Positions 1 to 7,269 are shown, numbered from the stretch's first letter. The stretch is 16,330 nucleotides of DNA from Lentimicrobium sp. (GCA_013336205.1 JAAXUD010000008.1:1-16330); one strand, 5' to 3'. Notes: a model not told the origin generated them from the sequence alone. Translations and numbers: made by a program.

Positions 1-51
1 TTTCAGTGAATTGAACACCTAACTAATAATTTTTAATACAATTATAATCAT

Positions 52-67
52 CCCGATAGCTATCTGG
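52..67. repeat. 16-bp palindrome, one-mismatch copy
   Basis: The sequence CCCGATAGCTATCTGG matches the perfect palindrome at 4395-4410 (CCCGATAGCTATCGGG) at 15 of 16 positions. It is followed by GATTGCG, and similar GGATTGCGG sequence lies beside the other copy. This looks like a decayed member of an interspersed palindromic repeat family. Its function is unknown. Confidence 0.7.
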
Positions 68-70
68 ATT

Positions 71-88
71 GCGTCATTGCGTCATTGC
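71..88. repeat. Tandem octamer GCGTCATT, two copies plus GC
   Basis: Two exact copies of GCGTCATT followed by GC lie directly after the degenerate palindrome at 52-67 and before a GC-rich hairpin. Together they form a compact non-coding repeat cluster ahead of the MBOAT gene. Confidence 0.75.
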
Positions 89-91
89 AGC

Positions 92-113
92 TTGCCCCGC
101 TGAGGCGGGGTGA
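92..113. repeat. GC-rich hairpin upstream of the O-acetylation pair
   Basis: CCCCGC (95-100) and GCGGGG (105-110) form a perfect 6-bp stem around a TGAG loop. Two wobble pairs and one A-T pair can extend it to nine pairs. The 3' flank (TGATTCTTA) is not a T-run, so it is a weak candidate for an intrinsic terminator of whatever gene lies left of the window. It could equally be another interspersed repeat, since it sits beside two repeat elements. Confidence 0.5.
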
Positions 114-191
114 TTCTTATAATTAACGGACTATTGATATTAGGAATGAATAAAAAAGAAACAGAATAATACGCAGTTTAAACAATCTCAT

Positions 192-199
192 TACATTTG
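192..199 (+). promoter_or_regulatory. Candidate Bacteroidota -7 box (TACATTTG)
   Basis: TACATTTG matches the Bacteroidota -7 consensus TANNTTTG exactly. It lies 37 bp before the ATG of the MBOAT gene, which would give a leader of roughly 30 nt. I see no convincing TTG/TTTG -33 element at the expected distance, so the call is tentative. Confidence 0.3.
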
Positions 200-236
200 C
201 TCACCTTTTCTGACTTAAGAGATCAATTCTGAAATT

Positions 237-1661
237 ATGGTTTTTAGCAGCAGCCTTTTTCTCCTCTATTTTCTTCCGGTTTTTCTTTTGTTTTATTACT
301 TTGCCGATGCAAAATACAAGAATATGGTTGCCCTTATCGGCAGTATATTCTTTTATGCCTGGGGAGCTCCAAAATTCATCTTTGTTATACTGGGAACCAC
401 CTTCCTCGATTTTCATCTGGTGAAATGGATGTCGATGACAAAAAGCCAATTGAGCAGACGTTTGATGCTGGCTTTATCAGTAAGTGTGAATGTCGGCTTG
501 TTGTTCTATTTCAAGTATTCAAATTTCTTTGTAGAGAATGTAAATGAGGTACTTTCAATCTTTGGTACAGGGGAAATTCACTGGACAAAACTTGTGTTAC
601 CCATCGGTATTTCCTTTTATACTTTTGAAACCATTACTTACGTAGTTGACGTTTACCGCAGGGTTCACAAACCCCTGACCAACTTCTGGGATTATCAGTT
701 ATATATCATTCTCTTTCCGAAATTGATTGCAGGTCCAATCATCCGCTACCACGATCTCGCCGACCAGATAACTGACCGGTCAAAAAACGATACAATGGAT
801 AACCGGATTTCCGGTTTTTTCAGGTTTGCCCTGGGACTTGGCAAAAAAGTGATGATCGCGAATGTATTGGGGGAGTATGCCGACTCTGTATTCGCCATGG
901 ATCCTGCCGGTATAACAACCGCCACTGCCTGGATGGGAGTTACAGCCTATGCCTTCCAGATTTACTATGATTTTGCAGGATATTCAGATATGGCGATTGG
1001 CCTTGGCAGGATGATGGGTTTTGATTTTCTGGAGAACTTTAACAATCCGTATACTTCACAGAGTATCTCTGAATTCTGGCGCAGGTGGCATATGTCGCTT
1101 GGCCGCTGGATGCGCGATTACCTGTATATTCCTTTGGGAGGAAACAGGGTATCGGTGAAGCGGCTCTATTTTAACCTATGGCTGGTCTTTCTTTTTTCAG
1201 GTCTCTGGCATGGTGCTGCGTGGAATTTTGTAGTCTGGGGAGCCTTTCATGGTTTATTCCTGGTTGCCGACCGCATCTTCCTGTTGAAGTTTTATAAATT
1301 TATTGGAAAATATCCTTCCATCCTGATCACTTTTATCATTACACTGGTTGGCTGGGTGCTTTTCAGGGCTGAAGATCTCGGTTACGCCATAGACTTTATC
1401 GGCCGTATGTTCAGTTTCGCAGGCGGTCCCGCTGTTTATATCAGCCAAAGGGTATGGGTAATACTGATTATAGGAGCTTTCTTCGGCTTTTGGGGCACAG
1501 TTGGCAATATTGAAAAATGGCAGGAAAAGCTATTGATTTTTAAAAATCAGAAAACTTCAACCCTGGTGCTGATGACTGCAGCCTCTGTTTTGTTGTTCGT
1601 AATCAGTGTAGCATCGATAAGCTCTTCCGGTTTTAATCCTTTTATATATTTCAGGTTTTAA
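237..1661 (+). CDS. MBOAT-family O-acyltransferase (AlgI-like)
   Basis: This is a 474-residue integral membrane protein of the membrane-bound O-acyltransferase family, closest in style to AlgI, which moves acetyl groups across the inner membrane for exopolysaccharide O-acetylation. Hydrophobic segments run through the whole length (for example about residues 6-22, 32-56, 77-92, 310-345 and 362-376). Family hallmarks are visible: LPIGISFYTFETITY near 121-135, FPKLIAGPI near 160-168, the EFWRRWHMSLGRWMRDYLYIP block at 279-299 with His285, and SGLWHGAAWNF at 321-331 with the expected catalytic His325. The length fits AlgI-like proteins. The ATG at 237 has no visible Shine-Dalgarno sequence, as is normal in this phylum. 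The AlgJ/AlgX-like gene follows after 75 bp on the same strand, so the two probably work together. The polysaccharide substrate cannot be named, because no glycan synthesis genes are in view. Confidence 0.93.
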   Translation: MVFSSSLFLLYFLPVFLLFYYFADAKYKNMVALIGSIFFYAWGAPKFIFVILGTTFLDFHLVKWMSMTKSQLSRRLMLALSVSVNVGLLFYFKYSNFFVENVNEVLSIFGTGEIHWTKLVLPIGISFYTFETITYVVDVYRRVHKPLTNFWDYQLYIILFPKLIAGPIIRYHDLADQITDRSKNDTMDNRISGFFRFALGLGKKVMIANVLGEYADSVFAMDPAGITTATAWMGVTAYAFQIYYDFAGYSDMAIGLGRMMGFDFLENFNNPYTSQSISEFWRRWHMSLGRWMRDYLYIPLGGNRVSVKRLYFNLWLVFLFSGLWHGAAWNFVVWGAFHGLFLVADRIFLLKFYKFIGKYPSILITFIITLVGWVLFRAEDLGYAIDFIGRMFSFAGGPAVYISQRVWVILIIGAFFGFWGTVGNIEKWQEKLLIFKNQKTSTLVLMTAASVLLFVISVASISSSGFNPFIYFRF

Positions 1662-1702
1662 GCCTTTATCAGCTTTTTCACTTTAATTTCCAAATAACTT
1701 CT

Positions 1703-1730
1703 ACTTTGAACTTTATACTTTGAGCTTCTG
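1703..1730. repeat. Heptanucleotide tandem tract (ACTTTGA-like)
   Basis: Four consecutive 7-bp units read ACTTTGA, ACTTTAT, ACTTTGA and GCTTCTG, ending 6 bp before the ATG of the AlgJ/AlgX-like gene. The tract therefore occupies the translation-initiation region. See the finding on heptad tracts. Confidence 0.7.
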
Positions 1731-1736
1731 AAAAGC

Positions 1737-3068
1737 ATGAGATTACTGAAAAATATACTGTTTGGACTGTTGATGCTGATGATCGGGTTGCCTTTGGTAC
1801 AACGCACGGTTCCGGTTTTTAAGGAAACGCCGCTGAAAGGAGCTTATGAACTTCCAGCAGAACCAGATGCTTCAGTCAAAACATGGTTTGATGGCTCATT
1901 TCAGGAAAAATACAATGGCTTCGCTGAATATAGCATTGGCTTGAGGCCACTATTGGTTCGCATCAACAACCAGATAGCCTTTTCGGTATTTGACACAGCC
2001 CTGGCCAATGGGGTTATTGTTGGGAAAAATCATTATCTGTACGAAATCAATTATATAAAAGCCTGGAAAGGCTGGGACTTTGTTGGCCAGAAAACCATTG
2101 ATGATCAGGTTAATAAAACTGCTTTTGTGAATGCTAAACTAAGGGAGGCGGGCAAAACACTGATCATTTTATTTGCACCGGGCAAGGCCAGTTATTTCCC
2201 TGAATTCATCCCGGTTAAATACACCCGGCGGGCATCGGGCGAAACAACCAATTACCAGGCCTACCTGAAAAGCTTCAGCAAAACAGGGGTGCCACTCATC
2301 GATTTCAACGACTGGTTCGTAAAAATGAAAGACACCGTTTCATACGAACTGTATCCCCAATGTGGCATTCACTGGAGTGCCTATGGCGTAACACTAGCGC
2401 TTGATTCGCTGATAAATTTCATAGAAAAAGACCGTAACATCGATATGGTTGATTTCAGCTGGAATGGCGTTGACATACCTGACACGCTCAGAAACCCTGA
2501 CTACGACATCGCTGAAGGCATGAACCTGCTTTTCAAAATTCCACACTATCCAATGGCCTACCCGAGAATTTCATTTGGAAACGAAAACGGCAAAACCAAA
2601 CCGGATGTAATTGTTGTTTCTGATAGCTATTACTGGAGTATTTTCGGTAAAGGCTACGCCAACAGGATTTTTGCGGACAATAATTTCTGGTATTACAATA
2701 AGGAAGCCCACAACCCTGAATGGCCTGCTCCCAGAAAAACAGAAGAACTTAATATAATTGATGCTGTTGGCAAAGCCGATGTGATTATGATCATGGCGAC
2801 TGAAGCGAATCTTTACCGCTTCCCTTATGGCTTTATCGACAGGTTGTATGAAGCACTGATGGCAAAGGGAGAAGTAAAAGCATCGTCAACTGCTGCAACC
2901 GGCGATGCCGGCAAAGAAGCCGGAATTGCTGAGATAATGAAATCCATCGACAGCTCCCCCGGCTGGAAAGAATCTGTTCAGAAAAAAGCAGCCAAAAAAG
3001 GCATCAGCTACGAAGAAATGCTGCGATTAGATGCAACCTGGACCTGGGAACAGAAACAAAAAAAATAA
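1737..3068 (+). CDS. AlgJ/AlgX-like SGNH-fold O-acetyltransferase partner
   Basis: This 443-residue protein has an N-terminal hydrophobic segment (about residues 5-21) that should act as a signal anchor or uncleaved signal. An AlgJ/AlgX-type SGNH hydrolase-like domain spans about 45-375. Features typical of the family are DGSFQEKYNGFAEYSIGLRP (52-71), where the substrate-side fold begins, GIHWSAYG at 210-217 with His212, and VVSDSYYW at 293-300 with Ser297 as the likely nucleophile. In AlgX the His-Trp is preceded by a D-x-H arrangement; here the position is Gly210 (CGIHWS), so the usual Asp is absent or supplied elsewhere. A C-terminal tail from about 380 is Ala/Lys/Glu-rich and probably an appendage. 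Placed directly after an MBOAT gene, it likely transfers acetyl groups to an exopolysaccharide in the periplasm. The exact substrate is unknown. Confidence 0.87.
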   Translation: MRLLKNILFGLLMLMIGLPLVQRTVPVFKETPLKGAYELPAEPDASVKTWFDGSFQEKYNGFAEYSIGLRPLLVRINNQIAFSVFDTALANGVIVGKNHYLYEINYIKAWKGWDFVGQKTIDDQVNKTAFVNAKLREAGKTLIILFAPGKASYFPEFIPVKYTRRASGETTNYQAYLKSFSKTGVPLIDFNDWFVKMKDTVSYELYPQCGIHWSAYGVTLALDSLINFIEKDRNIDMVDFSWNGVDIPDTLRNPDYDIAEGMNLLFKIPHYPMAYPRISFGNENGKTKPDVIVVSDSYYWSIFGKGYANRIFADNNFWYYNKEAHNPEWPAPRKTEELNIIDAVGKADVIMIMATEANLYRFPYGFIDRLYEALMAKGEVKASSTAATGDAGKEAGIAEIMKSIDSSPGWKESVQKKAAKKGISYEEMLRLDATWTWEQKQKK

Positions 3069-3102
3069 ATTTCTAATATCCAATTTCTAATAACCAATTC
3101 AT
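3068..3102. repeat. Heptanucleotide tandem tract overlapping a stop codon
   Basis: Five 7-bp units read AATTTCT, AATATCC, AATTTCT, AATAACC and AATTCAT, so there is also a 14-bp higher-order repeat. The first base is the last base of the TAA stop of the AlgJ/AlgX-like gene. Confidence 0.75.
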
Positions 3103-3143
3103 TATCGTTTAGTTAAGTAAATTGGATGCAGAAGTGTTATAAA

Positions 3144-3246
3144 CGCAAAGGGATTCTGTGAGCCTGTTGAAATAAGCCGCAGAGCATGTAAAATTCGTAT
3201 TTCTTTGCGGTTCTCTGCGATAAACTTTGCGGATCTCTGCGGTTAA
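3144..3246. repeat. CTTTGCGG/CTCTGCGG direct and inverted repeat block
   Basis: Two adjacent 22-bp copies (3203-3224 and 3225-3246) agree at 19 of 22 positions; each holds CTTTGCGG followed by CTCTGCG. Upstream lie inverted segments: CGCAAAG (3144-3150), complementary to CTTTGCG, and CCGCAGAG (3177-3184), complementary to CTCTGCGG (3235-3242). The transcript could fold back on itself. The block fills most of the 246-bp gap between the SGNH gene and the PLP-enzyme gene, and I see no gene in it. Confidence 0.7.
3160..3170 (+). repeat. GAGCCTGTTGA core, decayed copy
   Basis: GAGCCTGTTGA differs at one position from the core GAGCYTGTCGA at 7207-7217 and 8464-8474. Unlike those copies, its flanks (CTGT and AATA) are not complementary, so it appears decayed. 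It lies inside the larger repeat block at 3144-3246. Confidence 0.55.
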
Positions 3247-3314
3247 TTTTTTATTCATTCCCTTTAGTAAATGAGATTGACATTCATTTAGCCTTTTCCT
3301 AAAAACCAACCCTG

Positions 3315-4424
3315 ATGCCATTTACAATGGATATAAGTCAATTCAAATCCCCTGCATTCCTGATAAATGAACTGATTTGCCGGCAGAACATCCGCTATAT
3401 GGCAGAAAAGGCAAAAATATCGGGTGTTGTTTTCAGGCCACATTTTAAAACCCATCAATCGGTTGAAGTCGGAAATTGGTACAGGCAGGAAGGCGTGAGT
3501 GCCATTACAGTTTCATCGGTTAGCATGGCCCGGTATTTTGCCGATGATGGCTGGGATGATATCACCATCGCGTTTCCGGTCAACAGCAGAGAAGTTGATG
3601 ACATTAGTGAACTTGCAGGAAAAATCAGGCTGAATGTACTGTTTGACATGGCTGAGCAAGCTGAGAACCTGGGTAAAAAATTAACTCATGAAACCGGGTT
3701 CTTTATAAAGATTGATGTTGGCTATCACCGCTCAGGCATTGAACCTTCAGATTCAGAAAGCATTGACAGAATCCTGAGAACAGCCGAAAAAAGTAAGCTG
3801 GTTTTTCGGGGTTTCCTTACGCACCCCGGACATACCTATCAGGCAGGCAACAAACAGGAAATCCTTGCCATTCTGAGCGAAACCAGCCAGCTATTAACAG
3901 AATTAAAGCACAGATATCAAGGTCGTTATCCCGGCATTATCAGCTCAACCGGCGATACGCCCTCCTGCAGTCTGGCTGAAAATTTCAATGGAATTGATGA
4001 AATCAGGCCGGGAAATTTCGTTTTTTACGACCTGATGCAACTGCGTCTCGGCTCTTGCAGCTTTACTGAAATCGGTGCAGCTGTGATTTGCCCGATAGTA
4101 TCCGTTTATCCCGGAAGAAATGAAGCATTAATTTACGGAGGTGCCGTTCATCTTTCCAAAGAATCGCTGCAGAACCCTGACGGAAGCAGGAATTATGGCC
4201 TGATTGTTCCTTTTACGGATGGCCGCTGGCATAGTCCGGAAGGCAATGACTACCTGGTTTCCCTTTCGCAGGAACATGGCATCTTCCGCACAGGAAGTAC
4301 CTGGGCAAAAACACTAAAGCCCGGCGACCTGATTGCCGTAATCCCGGTGCACTCCTGCCTGGCTGGGGACTTATTTCGGATTGCGGATTGCGGTCCCGAT
4401 AGCTATCGGGTGCGGATTGTGTGA
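3315..4424 (+). CDS. DSD1-family PLP enzyme (D-threonine aldolase / D-serine dehydratase-like)
   Basis: The 369-residue protein has the alanine-racemase-type PLP barrel followed by the D-serine-dehydratase-like C-terminal domain. Family members act on D-threonine, D-serine or 3-hydroxy-D-aspartate. RPHFKTHQS at 41-49 carries the expected PLP lysine (Lys45). GFFIKIDVGYHRSG at 128-141 and GFLTHPGHTY near 166-175 follow the barrel pattern. STGDTPS (211-217) and DEIRPGNFVFYDLMQ (228-242) are typical family blocks. His346 and Cys348 in PVHSCLA match the metal-binding His-x-Cys of the family. The start at 3315 was taken as the first ATG; an in-frame ATG at 3327 is almost as plausible. The C-terminus is odd: residues 361-365 (PDSYR) are encoded by a 16-bp palindromic repeat 14 bp from the stop. 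The gene is transcribed convergently with the PurF-like gene. Exact substrate specificity cannot be read from sequence. Confidence 0.85.
   Translation: MPFTMDISQFKSPAFLINELICRQNIRYMAEKAKISGVVFRPHFKTHQSVEVGNWYRQEGVSAITVSSVSMARYFADDGWDDITIAFPVNSREVDDISELAGKIRLNVLFDMAEQAENLGKKLTHETGFFIKIDVGYHRSGIEPSDSESIDRILRTAEKSKLVFRGFLTHPGHTYQAGNKQEILAILSETSQLLTELKHRYQGRYPGIISSTGDTPSCSLAENFNGIDEIRPGNFVFYDLMQLRLGSCSFTEIGAAVICPIVSVYPGRNEALIYGGAVHLSKESLQNPDGSRNYGLIVPFTDGRWHSPEGNDYLVSLSQEHGIFRTGSTWAKTLKPGDLIAVIPVHSCLAGDLFRIADCGPDSYRVRIV
4395..4410. repeat. Perfect 16-bp palindrome inside a CDS 3' end
   Basis: CCCGATAGCTATCGGG is its own reverse complement. It sits inside the PLP-enzyme gene, starting on a codon boundary (codon 361) and ending 14 bp before the stop. 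A second copy with one mismatch is at 52-67 in non-coding DNA. Flanking GCGGATTG repeats on both sides suggest the insertion of a composite element. Confidence 0.85.
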
Positions 4425-4449
4425 CTACAATTCCACTACTAAATATGAA

Positions 4450-4505
4450 GTCAGATGTCAGAAGTCGGAAGTCGGATGTAAGATGTAAGAAGTAGGAAGT
4501 ATGAA
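4450..4505. repeat. Heptanucleotide tandem tract, eight GTNNGAW units
   Basis: Eight successive 7-bp units all fit GTNNGAW, for example GTCAGAT, GTCAGAA, GTCGGAA and GTAAGAT. A ninth, weaker unit (ATATGAA) precedes them. The tract lies between the stop codons of two convergent genes. Confidence 0.85.
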
Positions 4506-4537
4506 CCTGTGTATCTAACTGTAAATCTGCTCATTAG

Positions 4538-4587
4538 CTAATTTACTAATCAGCTAATCTACTAATCCGAAATCCGAAATCCGAAAT
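4538..4587. repeat. Octamer tract (CTAATNNN) running into CCGAAAT heptads
   Basis: CTAAT recurs at 4538, 4546, 4554 and 4562, a period of 8 bp. It is followed by three exact copies of the 7-mer CCGAAAT (4567-4587). The last base of the third copy is also the final base of the minus-strand PurF-like stop codon, so the tract abuts that gene's 3' end. Confidence 0.85.
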
Positions 4588-6488
4588 CAATAGGCCCGTT
4601 CATTTCTGCCTTCAATATAATTGATAAACGATTTATTAACCACCTTGTTTCCGCCCGGAGTCGGGTAGTTGCCGGTAAAATACCAATCACCTGTATGGTT
4701 TGGAATGGCCTCATGCAGGTCCTCAATAGTCTGATAAACCACCTGAACTTTTGCTTTACAATCTGCCGGGGTGACCAGCTTTGATATTTTTTCTGAAATC
4801 TGCGCTGCTGTAAAGGGACGATAAATGTCTTTTACATAGTTAACCACCTCTTCTTTGGGTAGTTTTTCCTGTGCTTTGCATTTGAGATACACTTCATTAA
4901 TGATCCCTGATTGCTTTGTTTCCTTCAGCAATTCAATGGCGGCATTAAAAGCAATAAAATCGCCCAATTTGGTCATATCGATGCCATAACAATCTGGATA
5001 ACGGATTTGAGGAGCCGAAGAAGCCACCACAATTTTAACCGGACCGAGGCGGTCTAGTATTCTTATGATACTTCTGCGCAAAGTTGTTCCGCGAACGATT
5101 GAATCGTCAACCACCACCAGGTTATCTACCCCCGGAACCACAACACCATAGGTTACGTCGTAAACGTGGGCAACAAGGTCTTCACGATCATTATCCTGTG
5201 TAATGAAAGTCCTGAGTTTAATATCCTTAACCGCAACCTTTTCAACCCTGGGCTTCAGCTTCATAATCTTATCGATGCCGGCTGATGTCAATGTAGCAGC
5301 ATCTTTAAGGAACAGTTCCTTTTTGATGCTGTCGCAGAAAGTATGCAGGGCTTCAGTCATTCCATAATAGGCAACAGCCGCTGTATTAGGTATATAGGAA
5401 AATACAGTATGTTCGAGATCGTGGTTAACAGCACTCAGGATGGCAGGTGTAAGTAATTGTCCCAATTTCTTACGTTCGCGGTAAATATCGACATCCGTAC
5501 CACGGCTGAAGTAAATACGTTCAAAAGAGCATGCCTTTCGCGGCTGGACAGGCAAAACAGATTCCATGTTAATGCTTCCATCCCTCCTTATTACAAGCGC
5601 GTGACCTGGTTCAATTTCCTTAACAAGGCTGAAATCGACGTTCAAGGCTGTCTGTATTACAGGTCTTTCCGAAGCAGCGACAACCACTTCTTCATCGCGG
5701 TAATAAAACGCAGGCCTGATACCTGAGGGATCGCGCAATACAAAGGCATCACCATGCCCGAACATACCGGCTATGGCATATCCTCCATCCCAGTTTGAAG
5801 AGGCCCGGCGAAGAATGTCGGGCAAATTGAGGGTGGCAGCTATTTTTCCGGTTATTTCGCGTTTACTGTAACCCTCATTTTTAAACCTGGTGTAGAGCCG
5901 TTCGTTTTCTTCATCCAGAAAATGGCCGATCTTTTCGAGGATGGTAATTGTGTCAGAAGTTTCAACAGGGTATTGACCGAGATCGAGAAGCTTCTCAAAA
6001 AGCTCGTCAACATTGGTCATATTGAAATTTCCGGCCAGCACAAGGTTGCGGGTCATCCAGTTGTTTGCCCTGATAACCGGATGCAGGTTCTGAATGTTGT
6101 TTTTCCCGAAGGTCCCGTAGCGCAGGTGCCCCATAAAGAGCTCTCCGGCGAAACCGGCATTGTGCTTCAGGTATTGGGTATCTTTCAGCCTTTGCGGATG
6201 GCCTTCGGTCAACAGATTTATTTCACCATAGGCTGCTTTAAAAACATCAGCAATCGGCGTATTTGAATTGGAACGGTGCCGGTTTATGTACTTCATCCCA
6301 GGCCGGGGATCAAACTTAATACTGGCTATCCCTGCCCCATCCTGACCACGGTTATGCTGCTTTTCCATCAGCAGGTGCAACTTGTTCAGACCCCAGGTAG
6401 CAGTGCCATACTTGTTAAGGTAATATTCAAGTGGCTTAAGCAACCTTACCATTGCTATCCCGCATTCGTGTTTGATCTGCTCGCTCAT
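4587..6488 (-). CDS. Long-form, diverged PurF-like amidophosphoribosyltransferase
   Basis: The 633-residue protein pairs an Ntn-type glutamine amidotransferase domain (about 9-310) with a type I phosphoribosyltransferase domain (about 320-560). PurF uses glutamine and PRPP to make phosphoribosylamine, the first purine step. The nucleophile would be Cys9 after removal of MSEQIKHE. QHNRGQDGAGI (44-54), GHLRYGTFG (120-128, Arg123) and TSDT (177-180) match the glutaminase site. VVVDDSIVRGTT (458-469) is the canonical PRPP loop. Oddities: typical PurF proteins are about 470-510 residues; HNGN is replaced by GNFN (153-156), FxRPDS by FSRGTD (327-332) and NRYxxRTFI by IKLRTFI (423-429). About 45 extra residues lie between IPNTA and RTFI. 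Fe-S cysteines seen in Bacillus-type PurF are absent at DWYFTGNYP. It may be the true PurF of a Bacteroidota lineage or a paralogue. No purine genes are adjacent. Confidence 0.85.
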   Translation of the reverse strand: MSEQIKHECGIAMVRLLKPLEYYLNKYGTATWGLNKLHLLMEKQHNRGQDGAGIASIKFDPRPGMKYINRHRSNSNTPIADVFKAAYGEINLLTEGHPQRLKDTQYLKHNAGFAGELFMGHLRYGTFGKNNIQNLHPVIRANNWMTRNLVLAGNFNMTNVDELFEKLLDLGQYPVETSDTITILEKIGHFLDEENERLYTRFKNEGYSKREITGKIAATLNLPDILRRASSNWDGGYAIAGMFGHGDAFVLRDPSGIRPAFYYRDEEVVVAASERPVIQTALNVDFSLVKEIEPGHALVIRRDGSINMESVLPVQPRKACSFERIYFSRGTDVDIYRERKKLGQLLTPAILSAVNHDLEHTVFSYIPNTAAVAYYGMTEALHTFCDSIKKELFLKDAATLTSAGIDKIMKLKPRVEKVAVKDIKLRTFITQDNDREDLVAHVYDVTYGVVVPGVDNLVVVDDSIVRGTTLRRSIIRILDRLGPVKIVVASSAPQIRYPDCYGIDMTKLGDFIAFNAAIELLKETKQSGIINEVYLKCKAQEKLPKEEVVNYVKDIYRPFTAAQISEKISKLVTPADCKAKVQVVYQTIEDLHEAIPNHTGDWYFTGNYPTPGGNKVVNKSFINYIEGRNERAY

Positions 6489-6555
6489 GCTGTGAAAATT
6501 GTTGTTATTCTTTTATATTTGCGGTCACAATAATAATTGCTCCCGGAAAACACTG

Positions 6556-6563
6556 CAAAAATA
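6556..6563 (-). promoter_or_regulatory. Candidate -7 box for the PurF-like gene
   Basis: Read on the minus strand the sequence is TATTTTTG, an exact TANNTTTG match. It lies 67 bp upstream of the minus-strand ATG, implying a leader of about 60 nt. No TTG -33 element is visible at the usual distance, so this is tentative. Confidence 0.3.
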
Positions 6564-6579
6564 AACATTTAAATTGCCG

Positions 6580-6612
6580 TTTGTAATTAAGTGTTGAAAA
6601 GCCCTTACTTTG
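6580..6612 (+). promoter_or_regulatory. Candidate Bacteroidota promoter for the GNAT gene
   Basis: TTTG at 6580-6583 is separated by 21 bp from TTACTTTG at 6605-6612, which matches TANNTTTG except at one base. Both the boxes and the spacing fit the -33/-7 architecture of this phylum. Transcription would start near 6618, about 45 nt before the GNAT ATG, in the region shared with the divergent PurF-like gene. Confidence 0.4.
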
Positions 6613-6662
6613 TTGGTAAAACTTATTATTGCACTGTTTTTCAACATGTTAATAAATGGTAA

Positions 6663-7133
6663 ATGAAAAATAATTCGAATATCGACATCCGGCTGGCCTG
6701 CAGTGATGAGGCTGATTATATTGCAAACAGCCAGGTAAGTATGGCCTGGGAAACAGAAGAATATAAACTGGACATCGACGCTGTCAGCCAGGGAGTTATG
6801 GCTGTTTTTGACGACCCCGGTAAAGGATTTTATCTGATAGCTCAGTCCGGTGGCATTAACTGTGGCTGCCTGTTGATTACTCCTGAATGGAGCGATTGGC
6901 GTAATTCCTGGGTATGGTGGATACAGTCGGTTTATGTTTTACCCGCTTATAGGAAAGAAGGTGTTTTCGGCACAATGTATGATTACATCAGGCAACTGGT
7001 ACTGCAACGGAACGATGTTGCAGGCATAAGGTTATACGTTGACAATACCAATCTGAGAGCCCGTGAAGTTTATAACAGAATGGGCATGAACGGCGAACAT
7101 TACCGGACTTTTGAATGGATGAAACCCAAATGA
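6663..7133 (+). CDS. GNAT-family N-acetyltransferase
   Basis: The 156-residue protein is a single GNAT domain, which transfers acetyl from acetyl-CoA to an amine. The central strand and acetyl-CoA pyrophosphate-binding loop are visible as IQSVYVLPAYRKEGVFGTM (87-105), with RKEGVFG (97-103) matching the R/Q-x-x-G-x-G/A motif. The C-terminal motif LYVDNTNLRAREVYNRMGM (124-142) is the usual helix that packs on the cofactor. SWVWW (82-86) gives an unusually Trp-rich strand before motif A. It starts at the ATG at 6663, preceded by a plausible -33/-7 promoter, and is divergent from the PurF-like gene. The substrate is unknown. Nothing nearby identifies it as an antibiotic-resistance or ribosomal-protein acetylase. 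Confidence 0.9.
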   Translation: MKNNSNIDIRLACSDEADYIANSQVSMAWETEEYKLDIDAVSQGVMAVFDDPGKGFYLIAQSGGINCGCLLITPEWSDWRNSWVWWIQSVYVLPAYRKEGVFGTMYDYIRQLVLQRNDVAGIRLYVDNTNLRAREVYNRMGMNGEHYRTFEWMKPK

Positions 7134-7202
7134 ATTGCGTTCGCAACCACTTATGCAATTAATCTTCAACCATTTGGGTTCCATCCGACCTTTAAAAACC
7201 TG

Positions 7203-7221
7203 TGGTGAGCTTGTCGAACCA
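7203..7221 (+). repeat. TGGT-GAGCTTGTCGA-ACCA hairpin repeat
   Basis: An 11-nt core GAGCTTGTCGA is flanked by exactly complementary tetranucleotides TGGT and ACCA. A related copy at 8460-8478 has the same core but flanks CACT and AGTG. It lies in the 136-bp non-coding gap between the GNAT and DUF4476 genes. Confidence 0.7.
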
Positions 7222-7269
7222 TCAAAATTATTTGCGGATGAACTAATGGAACTTTAACAACACTTGTAT

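Noticed and set aside
3277..3305. TTGACA, 17 bp, TAAAAA: an E. coli-style promoter before the PLP-enzyme gene
   Set aside because: Bacteroidota primary sigma factors prefer TTTG/TANNTTTG elements, the -10 match is poor, and the implied start would fall almost on the ATG.
4450..4587. CRISPR-like array in the convergent intergenic region
   Set aside because: Units are 7-8 bp with no spacers, far too short for CRISPR repeats, and no cas gene is present.
5922..6266. 114-residue plus-strand open frame inside the PurF-like gene
   Set aside because: It is antisense to well-conserved glutaminase motifs and lacks any domain or initiation signal.
6514..6521. TATATTTG, an exact -7 box on the plus strand
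   Set aside because: It lies about 140 bp before the GNAT gene, close to the divergent gene's ATG, and the nearest TTG is at the wrong spacing. The 6580-6612 pair fits better.
7135..7146. TTGCGTTCGCAA inverted repeat right after the GNAT stop as a terminator
   Set aside because: The stem is only four to five pairs with almost no loop, and no T-run follows.
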